Assembly (NCBI GenBank): GCA_937910785.1
Contig: CALDLG010000202.1
Span: 1-15,670, forward strand
Direction of reading: 5' to 3'
Length of the DNA stretch: 15,670 bases
Origin: an uncultured Lachnospiraceae bacterium
GTDB lineage: Bacteria; Bacillota; Clostridia; Lachnospirales; Lachnospiraceae
This document shows positions 1 to 7,492 of this stretch, piece after piece. The translations under genes were made by a program, and so were the position numbers. Numbering within the stretch: position 1 is the stretch's first letter; each line of letters opens with the position of its first letter. Below the pieces are notes generated by a model. That model had not been told where the DNA came from. It saw nothing but the letters and a program-made list of their open reading frames with translations, and did no database searches.

Positions 1-2
1 CA

Positions 3-110
3 AACTGTTCTATTCAGAGCTATGCGCCAGTCCTCACAGCATGGAAGGAATTTGTGGATGTACCGAAACGGACGGATAAAACAATTATTGACTGTAGATA
101 TATGTTTTGA
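3..110 (+). CDS. C-terminal end of a probable nucleotide-sugar dehydrogenase (partial)
   Basis: The frame beginning at base 3 is open from the window edge to a TGA at 108-110 and gives 35 residues. The tail contains VLTAWKEF and ends in IIDCRYMF. This resembles the end of UDP-glucose/GDP-mannose dehydrogenases, where a TEW-x-EF segment is followed by a short charged stretch and a closing (I/V)(I/V)DGRN-F strand. Such enzymes oxidise an NDP-hexose to the NDP-uronic acid in the cytoplasm and are common in polysaccharide clusters, which fits the next gene (rfbF, 29 bases downstream). Only the tail is visible, so the substrate cannot be named. The other two + frames close sooner or look non-protein-like. 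The family call rests on a short weak match, but the presence of a coding tail is fairly likely. Confidence 0.42.
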   Translation, partial: NCSIQSYAPVLTAWKEFVDVPKRTDKTIIDCRYMF

Positions 111-139
111 GGCAGTATTGGGAAGGATAAGGTTATAAA

Positions 140-913
140 ATGAAGGTAGTATTACTGGCCGGGGGAAAAGGCACCCGGATTACGGAAGAGTCGGAATACA
201 GGCCGAAACCTTTGATCGAAGTGGGCGGCATGCCGATTCTGTGGCATGTGATGAAGGAATATTCTTATTATGGATTTAACGAGTTTATTATCTGTGCCGG
301 CTATAAACAGGAGAAAATCAAGCAGTGGTTTGCCAAATATTTTCTCAGAACATCAGATATCACATTCGATTTCGTTTCCGGTAACGATGTGATTGTGCAT
401 CACCGCAAGACAGAGCCATGGAAGGTGACCGTCGTGGATACCGGTGTGGAGACAATGACCGGCGGACGCATCAAGCGGATACAGGAATATATCGACGGAG
501 ACACCTTTATGATGACTTACGGCGACGGTGTCTGCGATATCAATCTGAAGGATCTGCTGGAGTTCCATGAAAGTCATGGGAAAATAGCGACGCTGACGGC
601 CGTAACGCAGCAGGAGAGTAAAGGAACGCTCGATATCGGAAAATACGGCGCGGTGCGTTTTTTCCGGGAGAAAAAGATTATCGACGCCAAGCCGATCAAT
701 GCGGGCTATATGGTGCTGAATAAGGAGATTTTCAATTATCTGGCGGATGATAAAACTGTTTTCGAGCAGGGACCGTTAGAGCGGCTTGCCGAGGAAGGTC
801 AGTTGATGTCTTATCAGCATAACGGTTTCTGGCAGTGCATGGATACATTGCTTGAGAAGCAGCAGCTGGAGCAGATGATTGCGTCAGGAAGAGCTCCATG
901 GAAGAAGTGGTAG
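140..913 (+). CDS. rfbF: Glucose-1-phosphate cytidylyltransferase
   Basis: This enzyme makes CDP-glucose and diphosphate from CTP and glucose-1-phosphate (EC 2.7.7.33), the entry step to CDP-linked deoxysugars. The 257-residue length is normal for RfbF/DdhA. The nucleotide-binding loop GGKGTR is at residues 8-13, RPKPL with the conserved lysine at 21-25, the metal-site segment TYGDGVCD at 126-133, and the late segment FEQGPLE also fits. AAGG at 129-132, seven bases before the ATG, supports the start. It sits between a likely sugar dehydrogenase and the exporter genes, all in one direction and probably co-transcribed. The usual next gene, CDP-glucose 4,6-dehydratase (rfbG), is absent from the window, so the rest of the CDP-sugar pathway must lie upstream or elsewhere. 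Family recognition is strong. Confidence 0.95.
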   Translation: MKVVLLAGGKGTRITEESEYRPKPLIEVGGMPILWHVMKEYSYYGFNEFIICAGYKQEKIKQWFAKYFLRTSDITFDFVSGNDVIVHHRKTEPWKVTVVDTGVETMTGGRIKRIQEYIDGDTFMMTYGDGVCDINLKDLLEFHESHGKIATLTAVTQQESKGTLDIGKYGAVRFFREKKIIDAKPINAGYMVLNKEIFNYLADDKTVFEQGPLERLAEEGQLMSYQHNGFWQCMDTLLEKQQLEQMIASGRAPWKKW

Positions 914-920
914 GTGAACT

Positions 921-2015
921 ATGCTGATTTTATTGGGAATTGTTGCGGCTTTGCTGCCGCCTTTCATAGCCTGGGGGGAACATCTTTATCTGCGGCATGG
1001 AGAGGTGTCCGGCAAAAGAAAGATACTTTATTTTCTATTGTATTTCGTCCTGATTCATGCGGCTGTTTTTGGCGTAGCATACTATCGTGGCGTCCGGGGG
1101 CTGACCTGGCAGCTTGTCACGATGGATTATGAATTGAAGCATCTGGGTGCAGGACTCGTCTGTGCGGTGCTTCTGCCGTTTCTGGGGTGTCTTGTGTTAG
1201 AACCGGGCGTAACGCTTGGCGGCTTCCGGAAATATGGCAGAAGGACGTTGACGGATATCCGGAAATACAGTCAGTATGTAATCCGTTCCGCCAAAGCGCA
1301 TCTTCGCTCCGAGGTGGCCAATTCTTATCTGGACTGGCTTTGGTGGGTGCTGGAACCGCTTGCCATGATGCTGATTTATACGTTTATTTTCGGCTTTGTT
1401 TTTGGCTCGACGGAGCCCTACTTTCCGGTATTTGTTTTTATTGGTCTGACGATGTATACCTTTTTCTCCAGAAATGTTTCTTATGGTGTGACGGCGATTC
1501 TGGTCAATAAGGCGATCGTTACCAAGGTGTATCTGCCCAAATATATGCTGTTGGTTTCTCATATGGTTCTGAATGCCTTTAAGATGATGATCTGTTTTGG
1601 CATTGCTTTTGTCATGATGCTCTTTTTCAGAGTGCCGCTGACCCTGCATATTTTGTGCTTTATACCGATCATATTCGAATTTTTCCTGCTGACGTTTGCG
1701 GTTGGATTGATTTTCATGCATTTTGGCGTATATGTCAGTGACCTGTCCTATATTGTCGGGATCGCCCTGAATATGCTGATGTACCTGTCAGGTATTTTCT
1801 ATTCCATGACACGTTTCCCGGAGCCTTTTAATGTAATACTGGGGAAACTGAATCCGGTGGCGTTTCTGATAAACTCCATGCGGGATGCGGTTCTTTATGG
1901 AATCATGCCGGACTGGCTTACCTATGCGGGATGGCTGTGTGCCAGTCTTGTATTGACATGTATCGGGTTATATACCATTTATCACAATGAAAACGCTTAT
2001 GTGAAGGTAATATAA
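921..2015 (+). CDS. Polysaccharide ABC transporter permease (Wzm-like, ABC-2 family) with N-terminal membrane extension
   Basis: Integral-membrane half of an ABC exporter that moves a lipid-linked glycan across the cytoplasmic membrane. The core (about residue 115 to the end) has the ABC-2 layout: an amphipathic lead-in (SQYVIRSAKAHLRSEVANSYL), a first helix with WWVLEPLAMMLIY, several long hydrophobic helices, and the late LNPVAFLINSMRDAVLYG segment typical of Wzm proteins. At 364 residues it is about 100 longer than usual. The extra N-terminal part holds three hydrophobic stretches at about 1-18, 35-55 and 75-94. The ATG lies seven bases after the rfbF stop, with AGGTG just upstream, suggesting translational coupling. 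The ATPase partner follows after 72 bases. The family call is firm; the exported glycan is unknown. Confidence 0.9.
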   Translation: MLILLGIVAALLPPFIAWGEHLYLRHGEVSGKRKILYFLLYFVLIHAAVFGVAYYRGVRGLTWQLVTMDYELKHLGAGLVCAVLLPFLGCLVLEPGVTLGGFRKYGRRTLTDIRKYSQYVIRSAKAHLRSEVANSYLDWLWWVLEPLAMMLIYTFIFGFVFGSTEPYFPVFVFIGLTMYTFFSRNVSYGVTAILVNKAIVTKVYLPKYMLLVSHMVLNAFKMMICFGIAFVMMLFFRVPLTLHILCFIPIIFEFFLLTFAVGLIFMHFGVYVSDLSYIVGIALNMLMYLSGIFYSMTRFPEPFNVILGKLNPVAFLINSMRDAVLYGIMPDWLTYAGWLCASLVLTCIGLYTIYHNENAYVKVI

Positions 2016-2087
2016 TCTACTGAAATCTACAGAGGCTTTGACGGATCTGCCTGAATATGATAGTCTGAACAGAAACGGAGAATGTAT

Positions 2088-2831
2088 ATGGGCGAAGAAA
2101 ACAGGAGCGGGCATGCAATCGATATAGAGAATGTCAGCATACATTATAAAATACTGAATAATACCTCCGTGCGGGGAAGCTTTTGGGAGAAGAAGCAGAG
2201 GAATATCGTGCAGGAGGCGGTTAAAAATCTGTCCTTTTATGTCAATAAAGGAGAGGTTTTAGGGATTGTAGGCAGAAACGGCAGCGGAAAATCGACGCTG
2301 CTGCGGTCGGTGGCAGGCATCTTTTCTCCGAATCAGGGTGTAATTGACCTTCATGGTCATACGGTTTCTCTGATGGCGCTTGGGATCGGCTTCATGGATA
2401 AGCTGTCCGGCCGGGAAAACATTGTTTTATCAGGGATGCTGCTCGGCTTTTCGGACGCCGAGATTCAGGAGAAAATGCAGGAGATCATCGCCTTTTCGGA
2501 GCTGGAGAATTTCATAGACCGGCCGGTTTATACCTATTCCAGCGGTATGCATTCCAAACTGGCCTTTGCGATTACGGCGATGCTGGAGACCGATATCATG
2601 CTGGTGGACGAGGTGCTCAGCGTGGGGGACAGCCGTTTTCAGAAGAAAAGCTTTGATAAAATGAGAGGGCTGATTACGGATGTCAATACGACCGTAATCA
2701 TTGTTTCCCACAGCATGGAGACGCTGAGAGGTCTGTGCGACAGAGTTTTGTGGATTCATGACGGTGAGATGAGAGAAATAGGGGAAACGGAACCGGTATT
2801 GCAGCATTATATGGAATTTATGAATAAATAA
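2088..2831 (+). CDS. Polysaccharide ABC transporter ATP-binding protein (Wzt-like, short form)
   Basis: ATPase subunit that powers the preceding permease. Numbering from the chosen start, the Walker A loop GRNGSGKST is at 62-70, the signature YSSGM at 150-154, the Walker B stretch DIMLVDE at 169-175 and the switch histidine (VSH) at 208. The segment SLMALGIGF...LSGRENI is characteristic of O-antigen/teichoic-acid exporters (Wzt/TagH). At 248 residues it lacks the C-terminal carbohydrate-binding domain of long Wzt proteins, so export should not depend on recognition of a terminal sugar by this subunit (inference from the family). Start choice: an in-frame ATG at 2082 lies only one base after GGAG (2077-2080), whereas the ATG at 2088 is seven bases away, so 2088 is preferred. 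Confidence 0.93.
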   Translation: MGEENRSGHAIDIENVSIHYKILNNTSVRGSFWEKKQRNIVQEAVKNLSFYVNKGEVLGIVGRNGSGKSTLLRSVAGIFSPNQGVIDLHGHTVSLMALGIGFMDKLSGRENIVLSGMLLGFSDAEIQEKMQEIIAFSELENFIDRPVYTYSSGMHSKLAFAITAMLETDIMLVDEVLSVGDSRFQKKSFDKMRGLITDVNTTVIIVSHSMETLRGLCDRVLWIHDGEMREIGETEPVLQHYMEFMNK

Positions 2832-2875
2832 GCGGTGACAAAAATCGAGCGATGATTTATCGGAAGGGAGCGGAA

Positions 2876-3838
2876 ATGGAAAAACAGCCATTATTGAGCA
2901 TTTGCATTCCTACATGTAACAGAGCGGAATATTTGAAGAATTGTCTGGATTCACTGGTACAGCAGCCTGAATTCTTTACGGAGGCGGTGGAGATCGTGAT
3001 TTCGGATAATGCGTCGACGGACGATACGAAGCAGATAGGAGAAAAATATGCGGCCGAATATGAAGCGGTTCATTATTTTCGCAATGAGAAGGGGATCGAT
3101 GATCGAAATTTCCCCGTTGTATTAAGCCGGGCGAACGGCGTATTGCGGAAGCTGATCAATGATTCTCTTGTATTTCGCCCCGGAAGCATTTCCTATATGT
3201 GCGATATGGCAAGAAAGTATTCTGAAAAAAAGCCCCATCTGTTTTTTCTGAATTCCAGAGAACAGGACAGCTTTCGGTATCGAGACAGAATTGTTGATTT
3301 TGAACATTTTATGAGACAGATCAGTTTTTATGCGACCTGGATCGGCTCTTTCGCGGCATGGGATACGGAATGTGAGAATGTCGAGGCTGATATCGCCGGA
3401 TGTGAGATGAAGCTGTGGCAGGTGTGGAAGCTGTGCAGGCTGTTTGAGGAAAAGAACAGCGGCGTTGTGCTGTATCGGAAAATAGTAAACAGCCAGCCGA
3501 TGAAAAACAAGCTCATAACTTACGATTACGATCAGGTCTTTTATAAAAATTTTCTTGCGCTGCTGGAGCCGTCTATCGAGAAGGGTCTGTTGAGCAGAGA
3601 CTGCAGGGAGAAGCTGGAGAAGGACCTGCTGTACCGTTTCTTCACCGGATGGATGACGAACTGGGAGCTAAATTCTCCCCAGTATACCTTTACGCAGAAT
3701 AAGGATTTCAAGCAGAAAATTCTGGATATTTATAAGGATAAACCTTATTACAGACGATATCTGTATTACTATAAATTCCGGCTGTTTCTGACAAGAAGCC
3801 GGCTGTATGTACAGGCGAAGAGAGGTAAAAAACATTGA
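2876..3838 (+). CDS. Family 2 glycosyltransferase
   Basis: Cytoplasmic GT-A glycosyltransferase that adds one sugar from a nucleotide-sugar donor to the growing glycan. The GT2 opening LLSICIPTCNRAEYL is at residues 6-20 and the nucleotide-binding segment ISDNASTDDT at 42-51. The usual acidic metal motif position appears as NDS (95-97) inside RKLINDSLVF, a pattern I associate with abequosyltransferase-like GT2 proteins. That would fit a CDP-deoxysugar donor, but this is inference. The last ~60 residues are basic and aromatic (PYYRRYLYYYKFRLFLTR), suggesting membrane association. GGGAG at 2866-2870, five bases before the ATG at 2876, decides this start; an in-frame ATG at 2852 lacks such a site. 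The stop overlaps the TTG start of the next gene. Donor and acceptor are unknown. Confidence 0.88.
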   Translation: MEKQPLLSICIPTCNRAEYLKNCLDSLVQQPEFFTEAVEIVISDNASTDDTKQIGEKYAAEYEAVHYFRNEKGIDDRNFPVVLSRANGVLRKLINDSLVFRPGSISYMCDMARKYSEKKPHLFFLNSREQDSFRYRDRIVDFEHFMRQISFYATWIGSFAAWDTECENVEADIAGCEMKLWQVWKLCRLFEEKNSGVVLYRKIVNSQPMKNKLITYDYDQVFYKNFLALLEPSIEKGLLSRDCREKLEKDLLYRFFTGWMTNWELNSPQYTFTQNKDFKQKILDIYKDKPYYRRYLYYYKFRLFLTRSRLYVQAKRGKKH

Positions 3839-5411
3839 ATAAGCAGATTTTGTTATTGGATTGTACCCTCCGTGACGGGGCTTATGTCGTGGACGCTGAT
3901 TTCGGTACGCCTGCCATCAGGGGCATTATCCGGAGAATGCAGGAAGCCAATGTTGAGATCATCGAGTGCGGCTGGCTGAAGGACAGCCCCCATAAGGAAG
4001 GCACTACCTATTATCATGTTCCGGATGACATCAAACCGTACCTGATCGAGAAGAATGATCACTCGTTGTTGGTTGCAATGATTGACTGGAACCGGTATGA
4101 TCTTTCGCAGCTTCCACCCCGCGACGGCAGGACAATCGATGCGATCCGGGTGGTTTTCCCGAAGGAACATTATAAGGAAGGAATCGCACTCGGCAGGACG
4201 ATTCACGAGAAGGGATATCAGGTATTCTTTCAGGCGGCGAATACGCTTTCCTATTCCGAGCTTCCGATGCCGTTTCACTTTCTGTGGTGGATACGTTTGG
4301 CGCGATGGATTCCGAGGATCTGGAGCGGATCGTCAGCATCCTGCATGTGGAGCTTCGACCGGAGATCATGCTGGGATTTCACTCCCATAATAACAGGCAG
4401 ATGTCGTTTGCGTTATCGCAGGTTTTCGTCCAGAAACTGTATGGCAGACGCCAGATGGTCGTAGACGCTTCTCTGTGCGGTATGGGACGCGGCGCCGGCA
4501 ACACGACGACGGAGCTGATGTCCAGCTTTCTCAATCAGAAATACCATACCGCTTATGATATGAATATGATTCTGGATACGATCGATACTTATATGGATTA
4601 TTTTCAGGAACATTATTCCTGGGGATACTCAACGCCGTATTTTATCGCGGGGACTTATTGCGCCCATGTGAACAATATCGCGTACTTACTGGATAACCAT
4701 CGGACGAGCGCGTTGGAGATGCACAGCATCATCAGTTCGCTGTCGGAGACACAGCGTCTGCAGTATGATTATGATCTGCTGGAGAGTAAATATCTGGAAT
4801 ACCGCAGTCAGACGGTGGACGATAAGGCCGTATACGACCGGCTGCGAAAGGATTTTCAGGGACGCCGGGTTCTGCTGCTTTCGCCGGGGGCTTCTTTACA
4901 GAAAGAGAAAGAGAAAATCAGGGATTATATTGAAAAGGAAAATCCGATCTGCATCGGGGTGAATGCGGCGGCTGTGGATTATGAATATGACTACCTCTTT
5001 TTCAGCAATCAGATGCGGTATGAATATGCGAAAGATGTCTATCCGGAGGTTCTGAAAGCCAAAACAAGTATTCTCCTGTCCAATATCAAGAGCACTGCCG
5101 AACAGGGCGAGTGCATCGTGAACTTTAACCTGCTGATCAAGCGGGGCTGGAAGCATTTCGATAATGCGACGATCCTGTGTCTGCGCTTTATGGGAAAGCT
5201 GCATGTGAAGGAAGTGGCGTTGGCAGGCTTTGACGGATTTTCTACTTCCCACAAGGATAACTATGTGGATGCGCGGATGCCCCGTATCAATCCTGGGATG
5301 AGCATGGAGGAGCTGAATGAGGAGATCGGGGAGATGTTCCGGGATTTCCGCCAGTCCATGCAGGGACAGATGGAGCTTACGTTTGTGACGGACAGTAAAT
5401 TTGCGGATTAG
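3835..5411 (+). pseudogene. Frame-broken aldolase-catalytic-domain (HMG-CoA lyase/DRE-TIM-like) protein
   Basis: Two consecutive frames encode the two parts of one recognisable protein. The first part (TTG at 3835, coupled to the glycosyltransferase stop through a shared TTGA, with AGAGG nine bases upstream) has the DRE-TIM opening LLLDCTLRDGAYV and runs well to FFQAANTLSYSE near 4260. It then becomes unrelated sequence ending at 4464. The family sequence resumes in another frame near 4266 (DAVSLSVVDTFGAMD), with the metal-binding HSHNN and GMGRGAGN motifs following. From about 4850 there is a Rossmann-like C-terminal domain (RRVLLLSPGASL) ending at 5411. Homologues, as I recall them, have roughly ten more residues at the junction, so an out-of-frame deletion of a few tens of bases is likely; a single lost base (CCGG to CCG near 4265) is possible. 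The family includes HMG-CoA lyase and 4-hydroxy-2-oxovalerate aldolase; the role in glycan clusters is unclear. A sequencing error cannot be excluded. Confidence 0.82.
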
Positions 5412-5413
5412 AA

Positions 5414-7219
5414 ATGAAGAAAGGCGATCAGGTTGTGAAGATATCAGATTATATTATGCAGTTCCTGGCGGAACTCAATATTGATAAAGTATTTTATATT
5501 ACCGGGGGCGGTGCGATGCACCTGAATGATTCTCTCGGACGGAACCCCGATCTTGAGGGTGTATGCATGATACATGAGCAGGGAGCGGCGATTGCGGCGG
5601 AGGCATACGCAAGAATACATGAAGGGTACGGAGCATGCCTTGTGACAAGCGGACCGGGCGGGACCAATGCGCTGACGGGACTTGCGGGAGCCTACATGGA
5701 TTCCATTCCTGTGATTTTTATTTCCGGACAGGTTAAGAGAGCTGATCTGCGGACGCCCGGACTTCGTCAGTTCGGCATTCAGGAAGTTGATATTCTTTCC
5801 ATGGCGGCTTCTTACTCCAAATATGCCGTACAGATCAAAGAACCCGAAGACATCCGTTACGAGCTCGAAAAAGCGGCGGCGATCGCTGTGAACGGCAGAC
5901 CTGGTCCGGTCTGGCTGGATGTGCCGCTGGATATTCAGGCATCACAGGTGGAGCCGGATAAACTGCGAGGCTTCGAGGAGAAGCTGCCGGCTTATGAGGC
6001 AAAGGAAGAAGATATTCTGAAAACGATCGAGCTGCTCAATCAGGCTGAAAGACCGCTTCTGATTCTCGGACATGGAATTCGCCTGAGCCATTCTGTGGAA
6101 GCGGCGCGTGAGCTGTACCAATATCTGGGGATTCCCGTGCTGGTTTCCTGGAACGGCGTGGATCTGATCGAAGACGACAGCCCGCTCTATTTCGGCCGTC
6201 CGGGTGCGGTGGGCCACAGGGCAGCGAATATCATTCAGCAGAATGCCGATTTCGTCCTGACGCTGGGAACCAGAATCAATCTGCTCAGCTCGGGCTATAA
6301 TTATGAACAGTTTCTCGGTAAGGCGAACCACGTCATGGTGGACATCGATATTCTCGAAATGGAAAAGAAGAATGTGCATCCGCAGCTGAAAGCCGTATGT
6401 GATGTCGCATCTTTTATGCAGGGAATGCTGGCGGAGAAAGAGAAGATTGTCTTAAAGGACAGAACCCCCTGGATATCCTATTGTAGAAAGCTGTGGGAAA
6501 AATATCCGAACTTCATTCCCGAACAGGAAGCGGGAGAGGGATATGTAAGCAACTATCATCTGATCGACGAGATTTCCGCGCAGATGAAAGCCGATGATAT
6601 ATATCAGTTCACGAGTTCCGGCTCCACTGTCGATATTGCGATGAAGACATTCCGGATCAAATGGGGGCAGAGAGCCTTCCTGACCAAAGGACTGGCGGCT
6701 ATGGGGTATGATATCCCCGCCTGTGTCGGAACCTGTATTGCTTCCGGCGGCCGCCGCACAGTCTGCGTGACCGGTGACGGCAGCGCGGCAATGAACATGC
6801 AGGAGCTTGAGGTTATCAAACGCCGGAACCTGCCTGTGAAACTGTTCGTAGCCGATAACAAGGGCTACAGCATGATTTACGGTTCCCAGAACGGCAATTT
6901 TAAAGGAAACCTGACGGGCTGTACGATAGAAAGCGGACTCACGCTCCCCGACATGAAAAAGATAGCGGAAGCCTTCGGCATTAAGGGAATGCATATCGAG
7001 AACGAAGAGAACCTGCAGCAGCAGGTAGCGGAGGTCTTAAACTACGACGGTCCGGTCGTCTGTACGGTCAATGTGGACATCACACAGAAGATTGTGCCCA
7101 AGCAGGCAAATTACATGAAAGAAGACGGCCAGATGGCCAGCCGTCCCCTCGAAGACATGGCGCCGCTGTTGACGCGTGAGGAGCTTGACGGAGCTATGTG
7201 GGAAACCTGTGGAAAATAA
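5414..7219 (+). CDS. Thiamine-diphosphate enzyme, acetolactate-synthase-like (IlvB family)
   Basis: A 601-residue cytosolic enzyme of the acetohydroxyacid synthase group, which decarboxylates a 2-oxo acid and transfers the resulting acyl unit. The catalytic glutamate lies in HEQGAA (E55), the PGGTN loop at 81-85, and the diphosphate/Mg motif runs from GDGS (454-457) to the asparagine in ADNKGY (482). The middle domain is intact. The segment GLRQFGIQEVDIL resembles IlvB-like proteins encoded in polysaccharide loci rather than biosynthetic IlvB. With rfbF in the operon, a plausible role is YerE-like: adding a two-carbon unit from pyruvate to a CDP-4-keto-deoxyhexose to form a branched sugar (inference). 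Housekeeping acetolactate synthase is less likely because no small subunit is adjacent. The ATG is two bases after the previous stop with a weak ribosome site; a GTG at 5435 preceded by AAAGG is an alternative start that fits the family's usual beginning. Confidence 0.9.
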   Translation: MKKGDQVVKISDYIMQFLAELNIDKVFYITGGGAMHLNDSLGRNPDLEGVCMIHEQGAAIAAEAYARIHEGYGACLVTSGPGGTNALTGLAGAYMDSIPVIFISGQVKRADLRTPGLRQFGIQEVDILSMAASYSKYAVQIKEPEDIRYELEKAAAIAVNGRPGPVWLDVPLDIQASQVEPDKLRGFEEKLPAYEAKEEDILKTIELLNQAERPLLILGHGIRLSHSVEAARELYQYLGIPVLVSWNGVDLIEDDSPLYFGRPGAVGHRAANIIQQNADFVLTLGTRINLLSSGYNYEQFLGKANHVMVDIDILEMEKKNVHPQLKAVCDVASFMQGMLAEKEKIVLKDRTPWISYCRKLWEKYPNFIPEQEAGEGYVSNYHLIDEISAQMKADDIYQFTSSGSTVDIAMKTFRIKWGQRAFLTKGLAAMGYDIPACVGTCIASGGRRTVCVTGDGSAAMNMQELEVIKRRNLPVKLFVADNKGYSMIYGSQNGNFKGNLTGCTIESGLTLPDMKKIAEAFGIKGMHIENEENLQQQVAEVLNYDGPVVCTVNVDITQKIVPKQANYMKEDGQMASRPLEDMAPLLTREELDGAMWETCGK

Positions 7220-7270
7220 GCCGGCATGGCAGCAGGCCGACGGGTGAAATTTTCATATTGAGAAGAAACC

Positions 7271-7313
7271 AAAAATACCTGTATCCTGAATTGAAAGGAT
7301 GCGGGTATTTTTT
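7271..7313 (+). terminator. Intrinsic terminator closing the glycan operon
   Basis: A 16-base left arm (7271-7286, beginning AAAAATACC) pairs with the right arm 7297-7312 (ending GGGTATTTTT), using two G-U pairs and a 10-base loop, and the T-run extends to 7313. The A-run on the left arm makes it potentially bidirectional. It begins about 50 bases after the thiamine-diphosphate enzyme's stop and ends before the promoter of the NACHT gene, so it separates the two transcription units. Confidence 0.9.
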
Positions 7314-7393
7314 GATACCTGAACCGTAACAGGAAATTTTGTCAGATAGTTAGAGAGACGAAAAAAGATTGTTAAGAAAATGTCGAACTTTGG

Positions 7394-7412
7394 AAAAATT
7401 TGCAGAATTTTT
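7394..7412. repeat. AT-rich inverted repeat upstream of the NACHT promoter
   Basis: AAAAATT (7394-7400) and AATTTTT (7406-7412) are perfect inverted copies around TGCAG. A second overlapping inverted pair, AATTTT-TGGC-AAAATT, follows at 7406-7421. They lie about 30-55 bases upstream of the -10 box, where an operator or an AT-rich UP element could act. In such an AT-rich stretch this may also be chance. Confidence 0.35.
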
Positions 7413-7446
7413 GGCAAAATTAGCAGACGGGGGGAAGAAATGGGTA

Positions 7447-7455
7447 TGATATAAT
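7447..7455 (+). promoter_or_regulatory. Extended -10 promoter for the NACHT/LRR transcription unit
   Basis: TG-A-TATAAT at 7447-7455 is a perfect extended -10 element for a SigA-type RNA polymerase. No good -35 box lies 16-18 bases upstream (the area around 7427-7432 is G-rich), which is common for extended -10 promoters. Transcription would start near 7462, giving a leader of about 30 bases before the ATG at 7493. The spacer around 7427-7435 contains an unusual run of six G residues. Confidence 0.7.
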
Positions 7456-7492
7456 AAATGAAAAGATGTGAATGCAAAAGAATGGAGAGAAT

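Larger units (their letters stand above)
7220..7492. other. Intergenic boundary between glycan operon and immune-like genes
   Basis: This 273-base gap holds the terminator (7271-7313), an AT inverted repeat (7394-7421), the extended -10 promoter (7447-7455) and the ribosome site GGAGAG (7484-7489). I see no small gene, tRNA or attachment-site repeat here. Base composition shifts across it, from moderate G+C in the glycan genes to clearly AT-rich coding on the right. Confidence 0.75.

Noticed and set aside
914..1132. Short + strand open frame overlapping the permease start
   Set aside because: The permease frame has coherent membrane segments and a ribosome site. This frame gives cysteine- and tryptophan-rich sequence with no family likeness.
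4230..4290. Programmed ribosomal frameshift joining the two aldolase frames
   Set aside because: I see no slippery heptamer with a downstream stem, and residues appear to be missing at the junction. A mutation or sequence error is more likely.
4284..5411. Independent gene starting at the GTG at 4284
   Set aside because: There is no ribosome site, and the start would fall in the middle of the TIM-barrel. It is the second half of the broken gene.
6452..6994. A 180-codon open frame on the - strand inside the thiamine-diphosphate enzyme gene
   Set aside because: It is fully antisense to a well-conserved catalytic region. Its openness is explained by codon bias of the real gene.
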